The notes under the pieces are model-generated. The model was not told where the DNA came from and did no database searches. It saw only the letters and a program-made list of their open reading frames with translations. The position numbers and the translations under genes are program-made. Positions 55,189 to 64,000 of a stretch of 64,000 nucleotides of DNA are shown here, in pieces; within the stretch, counting starts at the first letter, position 1; the number at the start of each line of letters is the position of its first letter. Source of the stretch: Plasmodiophora brassicae (Eukaryota > Endomyxa: Phytomyxea > Phytomyxea > Plasmodiophorida); NCBI GenBank assembly GCA_036867785.1, contig CP145412.1, positions 1,364,001 through 1,428,000 on the forward strand, in the 5' to 3' direction.

Positions 55189-55663
55189 CGTCATCCTAGA
55201 GATCGGCGCGTCGACAAGTGTCGTGTCGATGGCATCCAAGACCGCTGTTGAGTACGCAACGGTGCTGGGATCGCTCCAAATTGTGATGAACCTGTACTCG
55301 TCTGTGGCAGCAGATCGTCGCTGAACGTAGTCGGATACAGGTGACAACCCTGAGCAAACAGGACGCTGCGAGGCAATCGGCGCATGCAAACGGCAACGAT
55401 CATGCCGGGGCTATCGAGCCCCCGTCGAGGGATATGTAGGACGGGGGCCACCGCCCAACGACATAGGTACACAGGTGTATAACCAACAAGCCCTGCATGA
55501 CGAAATTCGGCATCGACCTGTTGCGCTCGCCGCGTTCCATTCATTTTGTTGCTGTCTCGAGCCATAAGTCCACACGTGATCTCGCATCCGGCAACCGGGT
55601 GGTCTTGGACGTCGGTGCGTCCAGCATTGACATAGGATACTGGAAATATATTATGAATCTGGT
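55189..55663. other. Intergenic region between convergent PH-ankyrin and Sec6 genes
   Basis: Only tail-to-tail 3' ends are expected here. Short minus-strand frames (for instance around 55,380-55,620) show no recognisable domain. It is longer than the other convergent gaps, so it may hold decayed sequence. Confidence 0.4.
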
Positions 55664-58297
55664 CTAATTCCAAATAGAGTTCAGGAAACCCTTCTTCGTT
55701 GCTCCAGACCGCGCTGCTGATACTTGGTCTGCACTTACCGCCTGGCTGTTGGACGACTGCGCTTGGGAGCTGTACTTGTCTCGGTACTTTTCGCAGACTT
55801 GGGAGATTTCCGACGATGACATGTCGGCGCGCATCTGAAGAAGCGTCTTTAGGGCCGCGCCCTTATCGGCACCGTACACTTCGAACACGCTCTCGAAAAA
55901 CAGTGGAATCCAATCCTTGTCAGATTCCAGGATGTTCTGAATCTTCTCGATGTGTTCGATCTGCTTCTGAGCAACTTGCTCTGGGACGTACTCCGATACG
56001 TTCGGACTCGTATACCAGGAAAACAGCAATTCGTAATCGGCGTGCAACTTCGCAATGACGTCGTCCTTGTTCTTCTTCAGGTTCAACGTGGAGGCCAGCA
56101 ATGCGTCGCAATAGGCCTTCACGAGAAGACGGATCGCTTCCTACACATCCTGTCAAAGGACACCACGCCGAAAGAAACGGGCAGGGCACCTGAATCAGTC
56201 GGGAGAAGAAGAAGTCGTTTCCAATCCAGGTTTCGTAGTCGCTGAAATAGTCCGATAGAGTGGCAACAATCTTATCGCCGACTTCACCATCGCGCGCTGA
56301 AAGCCATCTTGGGACGAACATTTCCGGAAGAACCTAGGACAGCTTAGAGATTGCCTGGGCATGGGCAGCAATTCCCAGAACCGCACCTTTTCTTTGATAC
56401 ATGCAACCATCTGCGACGCCAGAACGTTAACAGCAACAGTGCCGACCCGAATGAACCCATTAATTGCATCGTCTGTCTTCTCTTCCAGAATTTCTGCACA
56501 GCCGTTTAGATCATCGACATGTAATAAGGCAGGTGGCATACCTTCCATCTCCGGTTCCAACTGTTCCCGACATCTGTCCCGCATGGCTTCACAGTTCTCG
56601 CTGCACTGCTGGCAGTTGCTAAGTATCGCGCATAAATAATTGTCAGGGCGATCAGCCCCCTGCGCGTTCAGGGCGCTTATGAGCAGAGCCTGGTAGTCGC
56701 CAAGCACAGACAAGCACATTGTGACGATATCCAGAAAAGGCTGCCCCTTGATCTCGCGTTTGACCGCCAGGTCGATCTGCTGATTGAGAATGACAAACAG
56801 GTCTTGCGGTGCACTTGTACTCCAGCGCCCATTGTCCTCACTGGGCTCGGAACGCCAATCCGTCTGCATGATTTTCTGTGCCCAGTCCGACATCGTTTGT
56901 CGTACTGACGTCAGGTAGGCCTGCATCAGGGTGGGTACATGCTCAAGAAGCATCGCCGATGACGATGATTCCGACTCCGTGTCGACGCCAAGAGCTTCCA
57001 TACTTTCACGATACTCCTGTATCCAGTGAATGCAGTTCAAGATGTCGCTGGGCGACATGCGATCGGCGTCCGCAGTTGCATCCGACAGCTTAGCGTATCT
57101 GTCGCCAATCGCTCATCAGGAAACCAGTTAGCACTGACCGGCGACAGTTTCTTACAGGAACTTCTGATATCGGGATTCGTACAGGTTAAATATTTCGAAT
57201 CGCTCCGGAAAGCAATGGACAACGTGATTGGCGACAAAATCTAGGTCGTTAATCAGGTCACTACCGACCTTCAGGACCTTGTCGATACTTGCAGAGCCTA
57301 CGACTGCTCAGGCAACGGAGCCGCGTGACGATCCGCGCAAACCTACTCTCTGATTCATCGCCAAACGCGGTAGCAAACCGTTTTCCAATGGACTCGTCCA
57401 GGATGTTCAGAGTGCGCTGCCCCAAACGTTACGACTCTGACTACGATGACGATATGGTAAAACCTTACCTGCATCATCGACACCGGCGGTTGCTTGTTCG
57501 ACCGGAACAGTGTCGTTGGGTACCCGCGGGACTCTTCGTAATCCTCCATCTCGACAATCTCCAGTGTCTTGACCAACGTTGCAGGATCTTCTTCCGCCAA
57601 GTAGAACGTGTCCCTAATATTCTCCCAGATACGCTTCTCGATAGCGGCAATGACAACCTTCAGCGAGTCGAAGTGACGGGATACGCGCGCATGTACACTG
57701 AACCGACAATGAGCGGTCGCGCACCACAACGACGAACCGCCGCCGCGCGTACCCAGTGTCGTTGCCTTTCTGGTACTTGGAAGTCTCGGCTAACGCCTTG
57801 TCCCTGAGACGCACCAATTGCCGAACTTGGACATAGACACGTTTGACGGCGCCATCCTCCTCCTGAACTTGGACTTCCAGCTGCCGAGCACGTTCGGGGA
57901 TGGACACGAATAGGTCTAGCAGGCGCGTCGTCGTGCGAAGATGCCGTCGCGCAATGCCGACTCGACGAATATTCGTATAGGCCTGCGCCAGTTGCTCGTT
58001 CGTCTGGTCGCACATCGCCACGATCTTCGACATGCTGCCCTGGATCGAGTTCACCTTGTTGTACGACTGCTCGATCAGCTGCTGCGCCCACAGCATATCA
58101 TCCGTCTGCGTCGTCTGCGCCGACCGCAGCCGGCCCAGCGCCGATTTCGCCTTGTCCCCGACGACCCGGCGTATCTCCTCCAGGCGGTCGAGCGCCCCCT
58201 GCGAATCGCACATCGACGCCACCATCGCCCTGGCCATCCGCTGACATTCGGCCGCCTCGCCCGACAACAGCACCGTCGACGGCGACTCCAGGCCCAT
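55664..58297 (-). CDS. SEC6: Exocyst subunit Sec6 (EXOC3)
   Basis: Seven exons on the minus strand: 58297-57753, 57697-57469, 57416-57347, 57297-57156, 57098-56387, 56333-56190 and 56140-55664 (2319 nt, 772 aa; human EXOC3 745). Sec6 is a core rod of the exocyst that tethers secretory vesicles to the plasma membrane. Family segments: an N-terminal coiled region; RHFDSLKVVIAAIEKRIWEN, IRDTFYLAEEDPATLVKTLE, EIVEMEDYEE, CFPERFEIFNLYESRYQKFL, LLEHVPTLMQAYLTSVRQTM, VGDKIVATLSDYFSDYETWI, and the C-terminal helical bundle DDVIAKLHADYELLFSWY. The start chosen is the first ATG; the frame upstream begins with a GTG in a donor-like context. All seven joins keep the family alignment. Confidence 0.93.
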
Positions 58298-58541
58298 CTG
58301 CCCCAAATCCGGCACTTACGACAGTGACCTGAAAATATAATACTGCGACCGAGCACTGCCACTACCCGCCACTGGACCACGTGATCGGCGCATCGTATTC
58401 GCACTGGAGTATTTTAGGGACTACAGGTGACACAGTCATGCCCGGGCAACGACGCCGGTCAGCGACGTGGTGCGCGCGGATTACGGTTTGACCCGCAGCG
58501 TCGCCTGCGTCGCCGTCACTACAATAATAGGATCAGCGGCC

Positions 58542-60047
58542 ATGAACCTGGCTGTTGTACTGCCTCTGGTGCACGTGCTGGTCGGCTCCCTGGACGCCGT
58601 CCCGGTTCGACGCTTGTTCGCTCCTGCCGTCATGCTGTCTAATCTGGCGGCGGCAAACCCGCACTCGGATCCCGCCGTGGGCCTGTCAGGAATCCAACCG
58701 GGCCTGCCTGGGGCCGTGAATCTCGGCCCGCCAGCGTGGCCGTCAGCGAGTTCTGTCGGCCATCCAGGAGTTCATGTACCTGGGGACGTGTCTTATCATT
58801 CCGTTCCACCAGCGTGGCGGTCTAGCGGCCCTCCGCCATTACCGTGGAATGTTCCTGTCGCGGACAGTGACAGTCAGGGCATGGGTGTCGGCACAGCTCC
58901 TTCACCTGGAGTCATGTCGTACTACGCTGACAGCGACGGCTTGGCCGACTCGCATGCCGCTGAGACGCATGGCCACGGCGCTGGCGTCCAGCCGAGTCTG
59001 GTTCCTGGAACCGCAACGGAAGACAATCAACCAGCACAGGCAGCGTCTGCGTTCAACAGCAACGGCGACCTGCCTGACGAGGAAGAGTTCTGGGAGGACG
59101 CCCTCAGCGAACCCGTAAGCGTTGACAGTACCGGTGTCTGGGATGAAGCAGACGATCGCGCGGGATTGCAAGACGTTGACGACACCGACCGTCAGTCGAA
59201 CCCGGCTGCTGTGACAACACCTGCTGATCCGGATCCCACCACGAGGGCGTCCTCTGATGTCAACACCAACGTCGATGACCAGGAGGAGGTCTGGGAAGAC
59301 GCGATTAGCGCACCCGCTGAACGTGGCCCTACCGAAGGCCCCAATGTAAAGGAGGATCGCCACGACGAACGGCCAGGCGGATTCAACCCAATGTCGACTG
59401 TGCTGTCAGGTGCACTGTTTGCTGGCGACGCGCTCCGTTGGGTGGGGAGGAAGGTCGTCAGGCTTGCGCGTAAGGAGCCGGTCGACTGCGACGCAGTGGT
59501 GATGAGGGTCGTCGACCAGGTAAAGGACAAGGTTAACGACACACGCAACATCGACTCGATCCCGTGCGAATGTTACAGCCAAGCAACCGTTGACCGATTG
59601 AATATCACTGACGAGCAGCACCTCGATCTGGTCCGGCAACTCGTCCAGAAAAAGTCCTGGGCCTGCTGGGTCAAATCGAAATTCGCTCCTGCCATGTCGA
59701 TCCACAAGACGGTCGGCAATCGCCTGTCAGCAGCGCTGTCCCCGTTTTCTAACGCATGGAACAAATTGAGGACTGCCCAAGGATGGGTGTCCTGGGCCCG
59801 CCAAGTTCGAGACAACCCACGAGTCATCCTGGACCACGTCCGCGGCGTCTACCAGGAGTCGGACCCGACCGTCAAGATGGGCATCTTTGCGGGCATCTAC
59901 ACGAGCGTCGTGGCGGCGGGCAGCTGGACGACCAGCAGCGTTTCCCATGCGATCAGTACCGTGGCCGGCTCGCTGGCCCATTGGTTCTGGACACCGCTCG
60001 GTATTCTGACCGCCGCCACGGTCCTGACGCCTGAGCCTGCACAATAG
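58542..60047 (+). CDS. Putative secreted acidic protein, family unknown
   Basis: A single long exon, 501 aa from the ATG at 58542, which begins a signal peptide (MNLAVVLPLVHVLVGSLDAV). A Pro/Gly/Ser-rich region of about 140 residues follows. Then come two copies of an acidic motif: EEFWEDALSEPVS and, about 60 residues later, EEVWEDAISAPAE, each with Asp/Thr-rich neighbours. The C-terminal 200 residues are more ordinary (MRVVDQVKDKVNDTRNIDSI, TDEQHLDLVRQLVQKKSWAC) and end in a hydrophobic region IFAGIYTSVVAAGS...LAHWFWTPLGILTAATVL that may insert in a membrane. I know no homologue; the frame extends 25 codons upstream to another start. Confidence 0.6.
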   Translation: MNLAVVLPLVHVLVGSLDAVPVRRLFAPAVMLSNLAAANPHSDPAVGLSGIQPGLPGAVNLGPPAWPSASSVGHPGVHVPGDVSYHSVPPAWRSSGPPPLPWNVPVADSDSQGMGVGTAPSPGVMSYYADSDGLADSHAAETHGHGAGVQPSLVPGTATEDNQPAQAASAFNSNGDLPDEEEFWEDALSEPVSVDSTGVWDEADDRAGLQDVDDTDRQSNPAAVTTPADPDPTTRASSDVNTNVDDQEEVWEDAISAPAERGPTEGPNVKEDRHDERPGGFNPMSTVLSGALFAGDALRWVGRKVVRLARKEPVDCDAVVMRVVDQVKDKVNDTRNIDSIPCECYSQATVDRLNITDEQHLDLVRQLVQKKSWACWVKSKFAPAMSIHKTVGNRLSAALSPFSNAWNKLRTAQGWVSWARQVRDNPRVILDHVRGVYQESDPTVKMGIFAGIYTSVVAAGSWTTSSVSHAISTVAGSLAHWFWTPLGILTAATVLTPEPAQ

Positions 60048-60230
60048 TAAAACCGTAGGCGATGGCAAACCTTAACGTTTTCGTACGGCTGGACGGACGA
60101 TCCGGAAGCGGCGCTCCGGAGCAGCAGCCTCGCTCCTGGTCAGACGGCACCAAATCGGGCGATATCCCAGAGCATACAGAGTCCGGTTGTGTCCAAATAT
60201 TAATAAGTTCCCACAGTGAATGTATTGATA

Positions 60231-61646
60231 TCAGTCAAGGTGATTAAAGATAGGGAAGATGGCGGGTGCGGCCATCTGGACGGCGGCCTGGACGACGACA
60301 GCAACGCTGCTGCATGTGCCCACGATGACGATGCAAAAGTGACGGTCGGCGATCGGGATCGGGTTGTGCGCCTCCTTGCTGATGTCGTAGAAGATGTTGA
60401 CGTAGGCGGCGCCGTTCAGGGCGCCCATCCACAGCATGAGCAGCATCTCGGCCGGCAGCGGCATGACCCGATGGTGCAGATGCGTGATATACAGGGCAAA
60501 GTTAATGGCTTGCAGCACAGACAGGATGGTGAACCGGTGGATGGCGAACAGCGGCCGGGATGATCGCGCCAGGAACGCCCCGATCTGGAACGATACGTTC
60601 AGCAGTTCGAACGCGCTCGACTCCATCCAGTTCTGGAGCGGGCCGACACCAGCGCCCTTCTTCCACATGGTACCGCTCGTATGCGCCATCAAGGCTGTCA
60701 TCAGGTACGACATAAAGTTCTGCAGGAAGATGTTCACCATGTGTGAGTAGACCAACGCCAGCGAACGGGACCACTTGTGGCAGGACACCGGCTCGATGCC
60801 CGATGACGACGATGACGAGGTTGATTGCGATCGCGTCGAGAACGACTTTTTGTTACGATCCGCCAACGTAAACGCCAGACCGAACATGACGAGGAACGGA
60901 GTCATCAAGGCGAACACGACCCTGGGGGCGACCGTCAGTCGTAGAAAGCGTAGAAAAGGGAAATGGCATTTACGGGAGGCGTAGTTTGAGAACACGCAAT
61001 AACAAAAGGAACAGCATGCTGCCGGCCAGGCCTGCCCCGCCGGAACCAGATGACCAGGCGCCGACCATCGATACCGGGAACGCTCGCAGCGAGCAAAGCA
61101 TCGATCTGCGGACACCATCAGTACATGTGGCTGGCATGCGAATGCGGAAAAGGCATTACATCTCGCCAAAGGCGGCCGCTGACCCGATGACAAAGATACC
61201 CAACATGACAGCGATGACGCTGGTCTCGGACCAGATGATCATGAGGCCTGTGCCGATGATGAACCCGACCAGTGTCACCATTGCGCTAACGCGAGGGGGT
61301 ACACGCTCCAGGAACACGTTCAGACCTGGGGACATACCAGTGAGCTGAACGAGATGCGATGCCGACGTGAAGGAGACGGACCTTGTACGATGATGCTGGC
61401 GATGCCCTGGGCGAGGGAGACGATCCCGATCCACTTCTTTATGTTAAATCGCGTCGTGATCTCCGACGCGGAGCTCGTAACGACGTTGATGACGATGCTG
61501 TTAGACAGGCCGAGGAGGAAGAAGGCGACCCAGGTCAACCTGTACTGGCTGCTGGCCACAGGCTTCATCACGGGCGGTTGCCTCTCGAGGTCATCAGGGT
61601 GGACGGCGACGACACTGCTATGCTTCTTGCGGGACATCACTACCAT
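60231..61646 (-). CDS. CLN3: CLN3/battenin-like lysosomal membrane protein
   Basis: Four exons on the minus strand: 61646-61382, 61325-61160, 61105-61004 and 60921-60231 (1224 nt, 407 aa; human 438). CLN3 is a multi-span endolysosomal protein mutated in Batten disease, implicated in glycerophosphodiester export. Family segments: WVAFFLLGLSNSIVINVVTS; AMVTLVGFIIGTGLMIIW, SAAAFGE; AWSSGSGGAGLAGS (family WSSGTG.AG..G); FELLNVSFQIGAFLARSSRP (family YQxGVFxSRSS); MLLMLWMGALNGAAYVNIFY (family EGLLGGAAYVNTF). A Ser-rich cytosolic loop (SQSTSSSSSSGI) lies in the middle. The donor of the third intron (GTTATT, 82 bp intron) is unusual but is the only one that keeps frame and motif. Confidence 0.92.
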
Positions 61647-62083
61647 ACAGAATGACGACGAACCGCGGAATGTGCAGACAGATTAGTCTCCCCAGCGACC
61701 AATCGGAAAACTGCGACCCGACCGGTTGATCGACGAGGTGGCTCACCACAGTCTACACACCCCGTGAGTGGGTGTCACCGAACCGCCGGCTAAATATAGC
61801 ATCCGTTTTTGGGCCTCTCGGAGCGGGCTGGTGTCTGGAACATTCCGGGCGGATTCGGAATCGTGCTCCGATTGTAGGTAAGCTACCTACCTAGTCGGGG
61901 GTCGCCCCCCGCTGACGACTAATGGTCCCCCCGGCAATGACGTGTGACTCATGCCGAAGGTGGCGGGTGAGTCAACTGTTGCATGTGATTCGGTGAACCA
62001 GGGGGCGGGATATCCCATCGCATATTATCGAACGTTAATCGCACACACGCCCGTCCGTTTGGCCACCCCTCGAACACTGCGAC
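61647..62083. other. Intergenic region upstream of CLN3 and the small acidic ORF
   Basis: About 440 bp. Contains AGGTAAGCTACCTACCTAG near 61,876-61,894, a short self-complementary stretch. No gene, tRNA or transposon recognised. Confidence 0.4.
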
Positions 62084-62374
62084 ATGGATTTCGACCAAAT
62101 GGAGCCCTGGTTCGCGTCTCTGGGCGAATGCAAACTCGTGCTGACAATGGATACCGACCTGCAGAACCCGGTGTCAACCGTCACCGATGATCATCTGCTA
62201 CCGATCGACCCGCTTGCCGAATCGACATTGCCCGATCACGGGTTCCTCAGCCTCGACGAATTCGGGTTGTTTCCCGCTGATGCCCCATCTGAACCGGCTC
62301 CGGTCGCACCATCACGAGTCGTCCTCCGCAGCGAGGCGCCCGCGGTCGGCTTGCAATGGACGCTTGAGCTCTGA
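62084..62374 (+). CDS. Small acidic protein (96 aa), hypothetical
   Basis: ATG at 62084, 96 codons, no intron seen. The protein is acidic and Pro/Leu rich (MDFDQMEPWFASLGECKLVL, PIDPLAESTLPDHGFLSLDE, FGLFPADAPSEPAPVAPSR) and looks like a transcription-activation region. No domain is recognised. Another exon downstream is possible, since the stop is followed by 100 bp before the TPR gene. Codon bias resembles the neighbours (GC-rich third positions). Confidence 0.4.
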   Translation: MDFDQMEPWFASLGECKLVLTMDTDLQNPVSTVTDDHLLPIDPLAESTLPDHGFLSLDEFGLFPADAPSEPAPVAPSRVVLRSEAPAVGLQWTLEL

Positions 62375-62482
62375 TCCAGCCCCCAACTCATACTACTAGA
62401 TAATATATGTCACAAAGGGTTTAACTATACGTATCGACCAGGTGCTCTGTGACTGGGGCCTGGAGGAGTCCACAGTTCGGAG

Positions 62483-63341
62483 ATGGTCGTCGACTACAGT
62501 AAATGGGAGACGCTCGCCAACGAAGAGGCCAAGAGCGAGGAGCTGGAGCGGCAGAGGCTCCGGGACGAACGGCACGCCAAGTACCTGAAGCAGCAGCAGG
62601 AGAAATGGGAGAAGGTCGGGTCGACCTGGACGGAGATCCATCACATTAGTGACTCGTAGCGCAGTATAAGGACGAGCACGGCGATCACGACCACCATCAG
62701 GAGCATTCGTGCGGCTGTTCTATGATGGATCAGGAGCGGATAGAGCGCGCCCGCAAGGCCAAGAAAGACGAGATGCCAATCGCTGAACGCAACCTCCTCA
62801 AACTTGAAGCCATCAAAGCCGCCAAGACAGACGGCAATCGTCTGTTCAAAGAGGTTTTGTGCTGGAGTAACTCGATACTGCTATTGGTTAACGTCTGTCG
62901 AAGGGCAATCTGGACGTCGCTTACGCTGTTTATGAACGGGGCGCCCTAATATGCAACGGTGTCTACAAGATGACTGACGAGCAGTACGATGAGGTTAGTC
63001 GGTTGGAGCTGATGCTGGATCTGAACATGGCGGCTGTACGCCTGAGACAAGAAAAGTGGTTGGATGCGATCTCGTTGTGCAAGCAAGCGCTCGACATCGA
63101 CGCGAAGTGCAGCAAAGCGTATTACAGGATGGCGTGTGCCTACGTTGGTATGGGCGACTACGACCAGGCGCTCGACGTGCTCTCCAAAGGTGGCCATGAT
63201 GCCGAGTTCGAACGGAAACGCCAGGATATACTCGCCCTGAAACGGAAGCAGGAGGAGAAAGCGCGCAAGGTCATGCAAGCGATGAAGGGCGTCTTGGTCA
63301 GGAAGCCGGGACAGGACGAGGCGCAGCCGACGCAAATATAA
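62483..63341 (+). CDS. TPR co-chaperone-like protein with Cdc37-like start and His/Cys-rich motif
   Basis: Exons 62483-62614, 62665-62853 and 62904-63341 (759 nt, 252 aa), introns of 50 bp each. The N-terminus VVDYSKWETL recalls the Cdc37 start (VDYSVWDHI) and is followed by a charged helix. Then comes DEHGDHDHHQEHSCGC (residues about 47-62), a dense metal-binding stretch. Residues 85-215 form TPR units: AAKTDGNRLFKEGNLDVAYA, LELMLDLNMAAVRLRQEKWL, DAISLCKQALDIDAKCSKAY, YRMACAYVGMGDYDQALDVL, with a basic helix after. The TPR arrangement equals FKBP4/TTC4-type clamps that hold Hsp90 or Hsp70 C-termini. Function as an Hsp90 co-chaperone is inferred. Confidence 0.8.
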
Positions 63342-63929
63342 TTAAGCAACCTGGTGCGCGGTTGAAGACGCTGCCTGAGAACGCGAGTATGGCGTATAGG
63401 CCCATACAGGTCAGTTAGCAGATCAGCCGCGAATGTTACCAACGATGCTTGGCATGTGCCAGCGTTGGGCAATAAGTCGTGGACGGCAGCAAGTGCCGCC
63501 GCCGCAAGTAGCGGCATTGCGACCCTACCCATCGACGTGAATGTTGGCCAGAACTGTTGTCGACAATGAGCAACTTGGGCCTGCCGCCAAGTCGACACAA
63601 TCGACTCATGTCGGCAGGGTAGCTAGACCTCTCGCGAATTTACCATTTGACAGGACTCCTGTACATAGAGCGTGCGCGTTCAAGCCGGAGCCCGCCATAG
63701 TGCATGCATGACGTCCCAGTTCCGCTCTGAATGGCAACGGCGACTGGTTGAACAGACCGGACGCGAGCAGCCGCTGCAAATGACACAGATCCCGCATGTC
63801 GTTGCTGCGATGCTTCGCGCACGCACGTGCTCCATGTGACCTTTCGGGAGCAGTGAAGGGCACCGCAAGGAAGTACGACGTACGTATCGTCAACGCAGAT
63901 CCGAGATTGGCGTCGCAAGTCGCAACACC
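63342..63929. other. Intergenic region, no gene recognised
   Basis: About 590 bp after the TPR gene. Open frames on the minus strand near 63,606-63,980 have no domain and no good start. No RNA gene or repeat was recognised. Confidence 0.4.
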
Positions 63930-64000
63930 ATGGGATCCGACAATGAAACGATCGAGTCTTCTGAGGACGAAGGAGCACGGAGGAGCTTCAAACCGTTTAG
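63930..64000 (+). CDS. Start of a gene running off the window (3' partial)
   Basis: An ATG in good context (CAACACCATGG) opens a frame of 23 codons that reaches the window end: MGSDNETIESSEDEGARRSF and on. The Ser/Glu/Asp-rich N-terminus is typical of nuclear proteins. Too little is visible to say more. Confidence 0.4.
   Translation, partial: MGSDNETIESSEDEGARRSFKPF

Noticed and set aside
1-64000. CRISPR arrays, rRNA genes, bacterial-type operons
   Set aside because: No spaced direct repeats, no rRNA core sequences and no Shine-Dalgarno-linked gene trains were seen; the window is clearly eukaryotic.

Overview
The window is nuclear DNA from a compact eukaryotic genome, not prokaryotic. It carries spliceosomal, ribosomal, exocyst, ESCRT-III, centromeric-histone and telomere genes, and almost every gene is cut by very short GT-AG introns (about 35-98 bp, most 50-60 bp). 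Homology-guided reading of both strands gave intron-joined models whose total coding lengths divide by three, which is the main support for the exon borders. Dense packing, tiny introns, mid-to-high GC, a flagellar gene (CCDC113 type) and secreted zinc-finger proteins fit a flagellate protist. A plasmodiophorid such as Plasmodiophora (Rhizaria) is my best guess, but the organism is inference.

Layout. 1-2.3 kb: DUF726/TMCO4 hydrolase-like gene (5' end outside) and CHMP2/Vps2. 2.6-7.3 kb (minus): membrane protein with C-terminal repeats, a many-bladed WD40 protein, ribosomal uL2. 8-12.3 kb: PIG-F, a coiled-coil protein, a CENP-A-like histone H3, a Bax-inhibitor-like protein. 12.5-20 kb (plus): SNF2 helicase with HIRAN, SAP and RING domains, then SF3B1. 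20-24.1 kb (minus): cytochrome P450 and two related secreted C2H2 proteins. 24.7-28.7 kb: COX7A-like, F-box/LRR, small acidic protein, GT61 glycosyltransferase. 28.7-29.6 kb: old Ty1/copia remnant. 29.8-36.9 kb: a 14-exon ASPM orthologue. 37-42.4 kb: Anp1/Mnn9-type glycosyltransferase, TMX3-like disulfide isomerase, CCDC113, EF-hand protein. 42.4-46.3 kb: gene-poor stretch, tRNA-Met, 12-exon mitochondrial carrier. 46.3-50.8 kb: DEK_C/SWIB protein, SDR, GT71-type mannosyltransferase. 50.9-55.2 kb: TLC-domain protein, TEN1, PH-ankyrin protein. 55.7-64 kb: exocyst Sec6, a secreted acidic protein, CLN3/battenin, a small acidic ORF, a TPR co-chaperone-like protein, and the start of a gene at the right edge.

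No operon-like pathway is present; this is ordinary housekeeping chromosome. Themes that recur are Golgi/ER glycosylation (GT61, GT71, Anp1, PIG-F, TMX3), chromosome and spindle biology (CENP-A-like H3, ASPM, TEN1, DEK/SWIB, SNF2-RING) and membrane traffic (CHMP2, Sec6, CLN3, TLC protein). The most interesting accessory elements are the tandem pair of secreted C2H2 proteins, the SAP domain embedded inside a SNF2 motor, the CENP-A-like histone, the P450 with an altered I-helix motif and two GC-AG introns.
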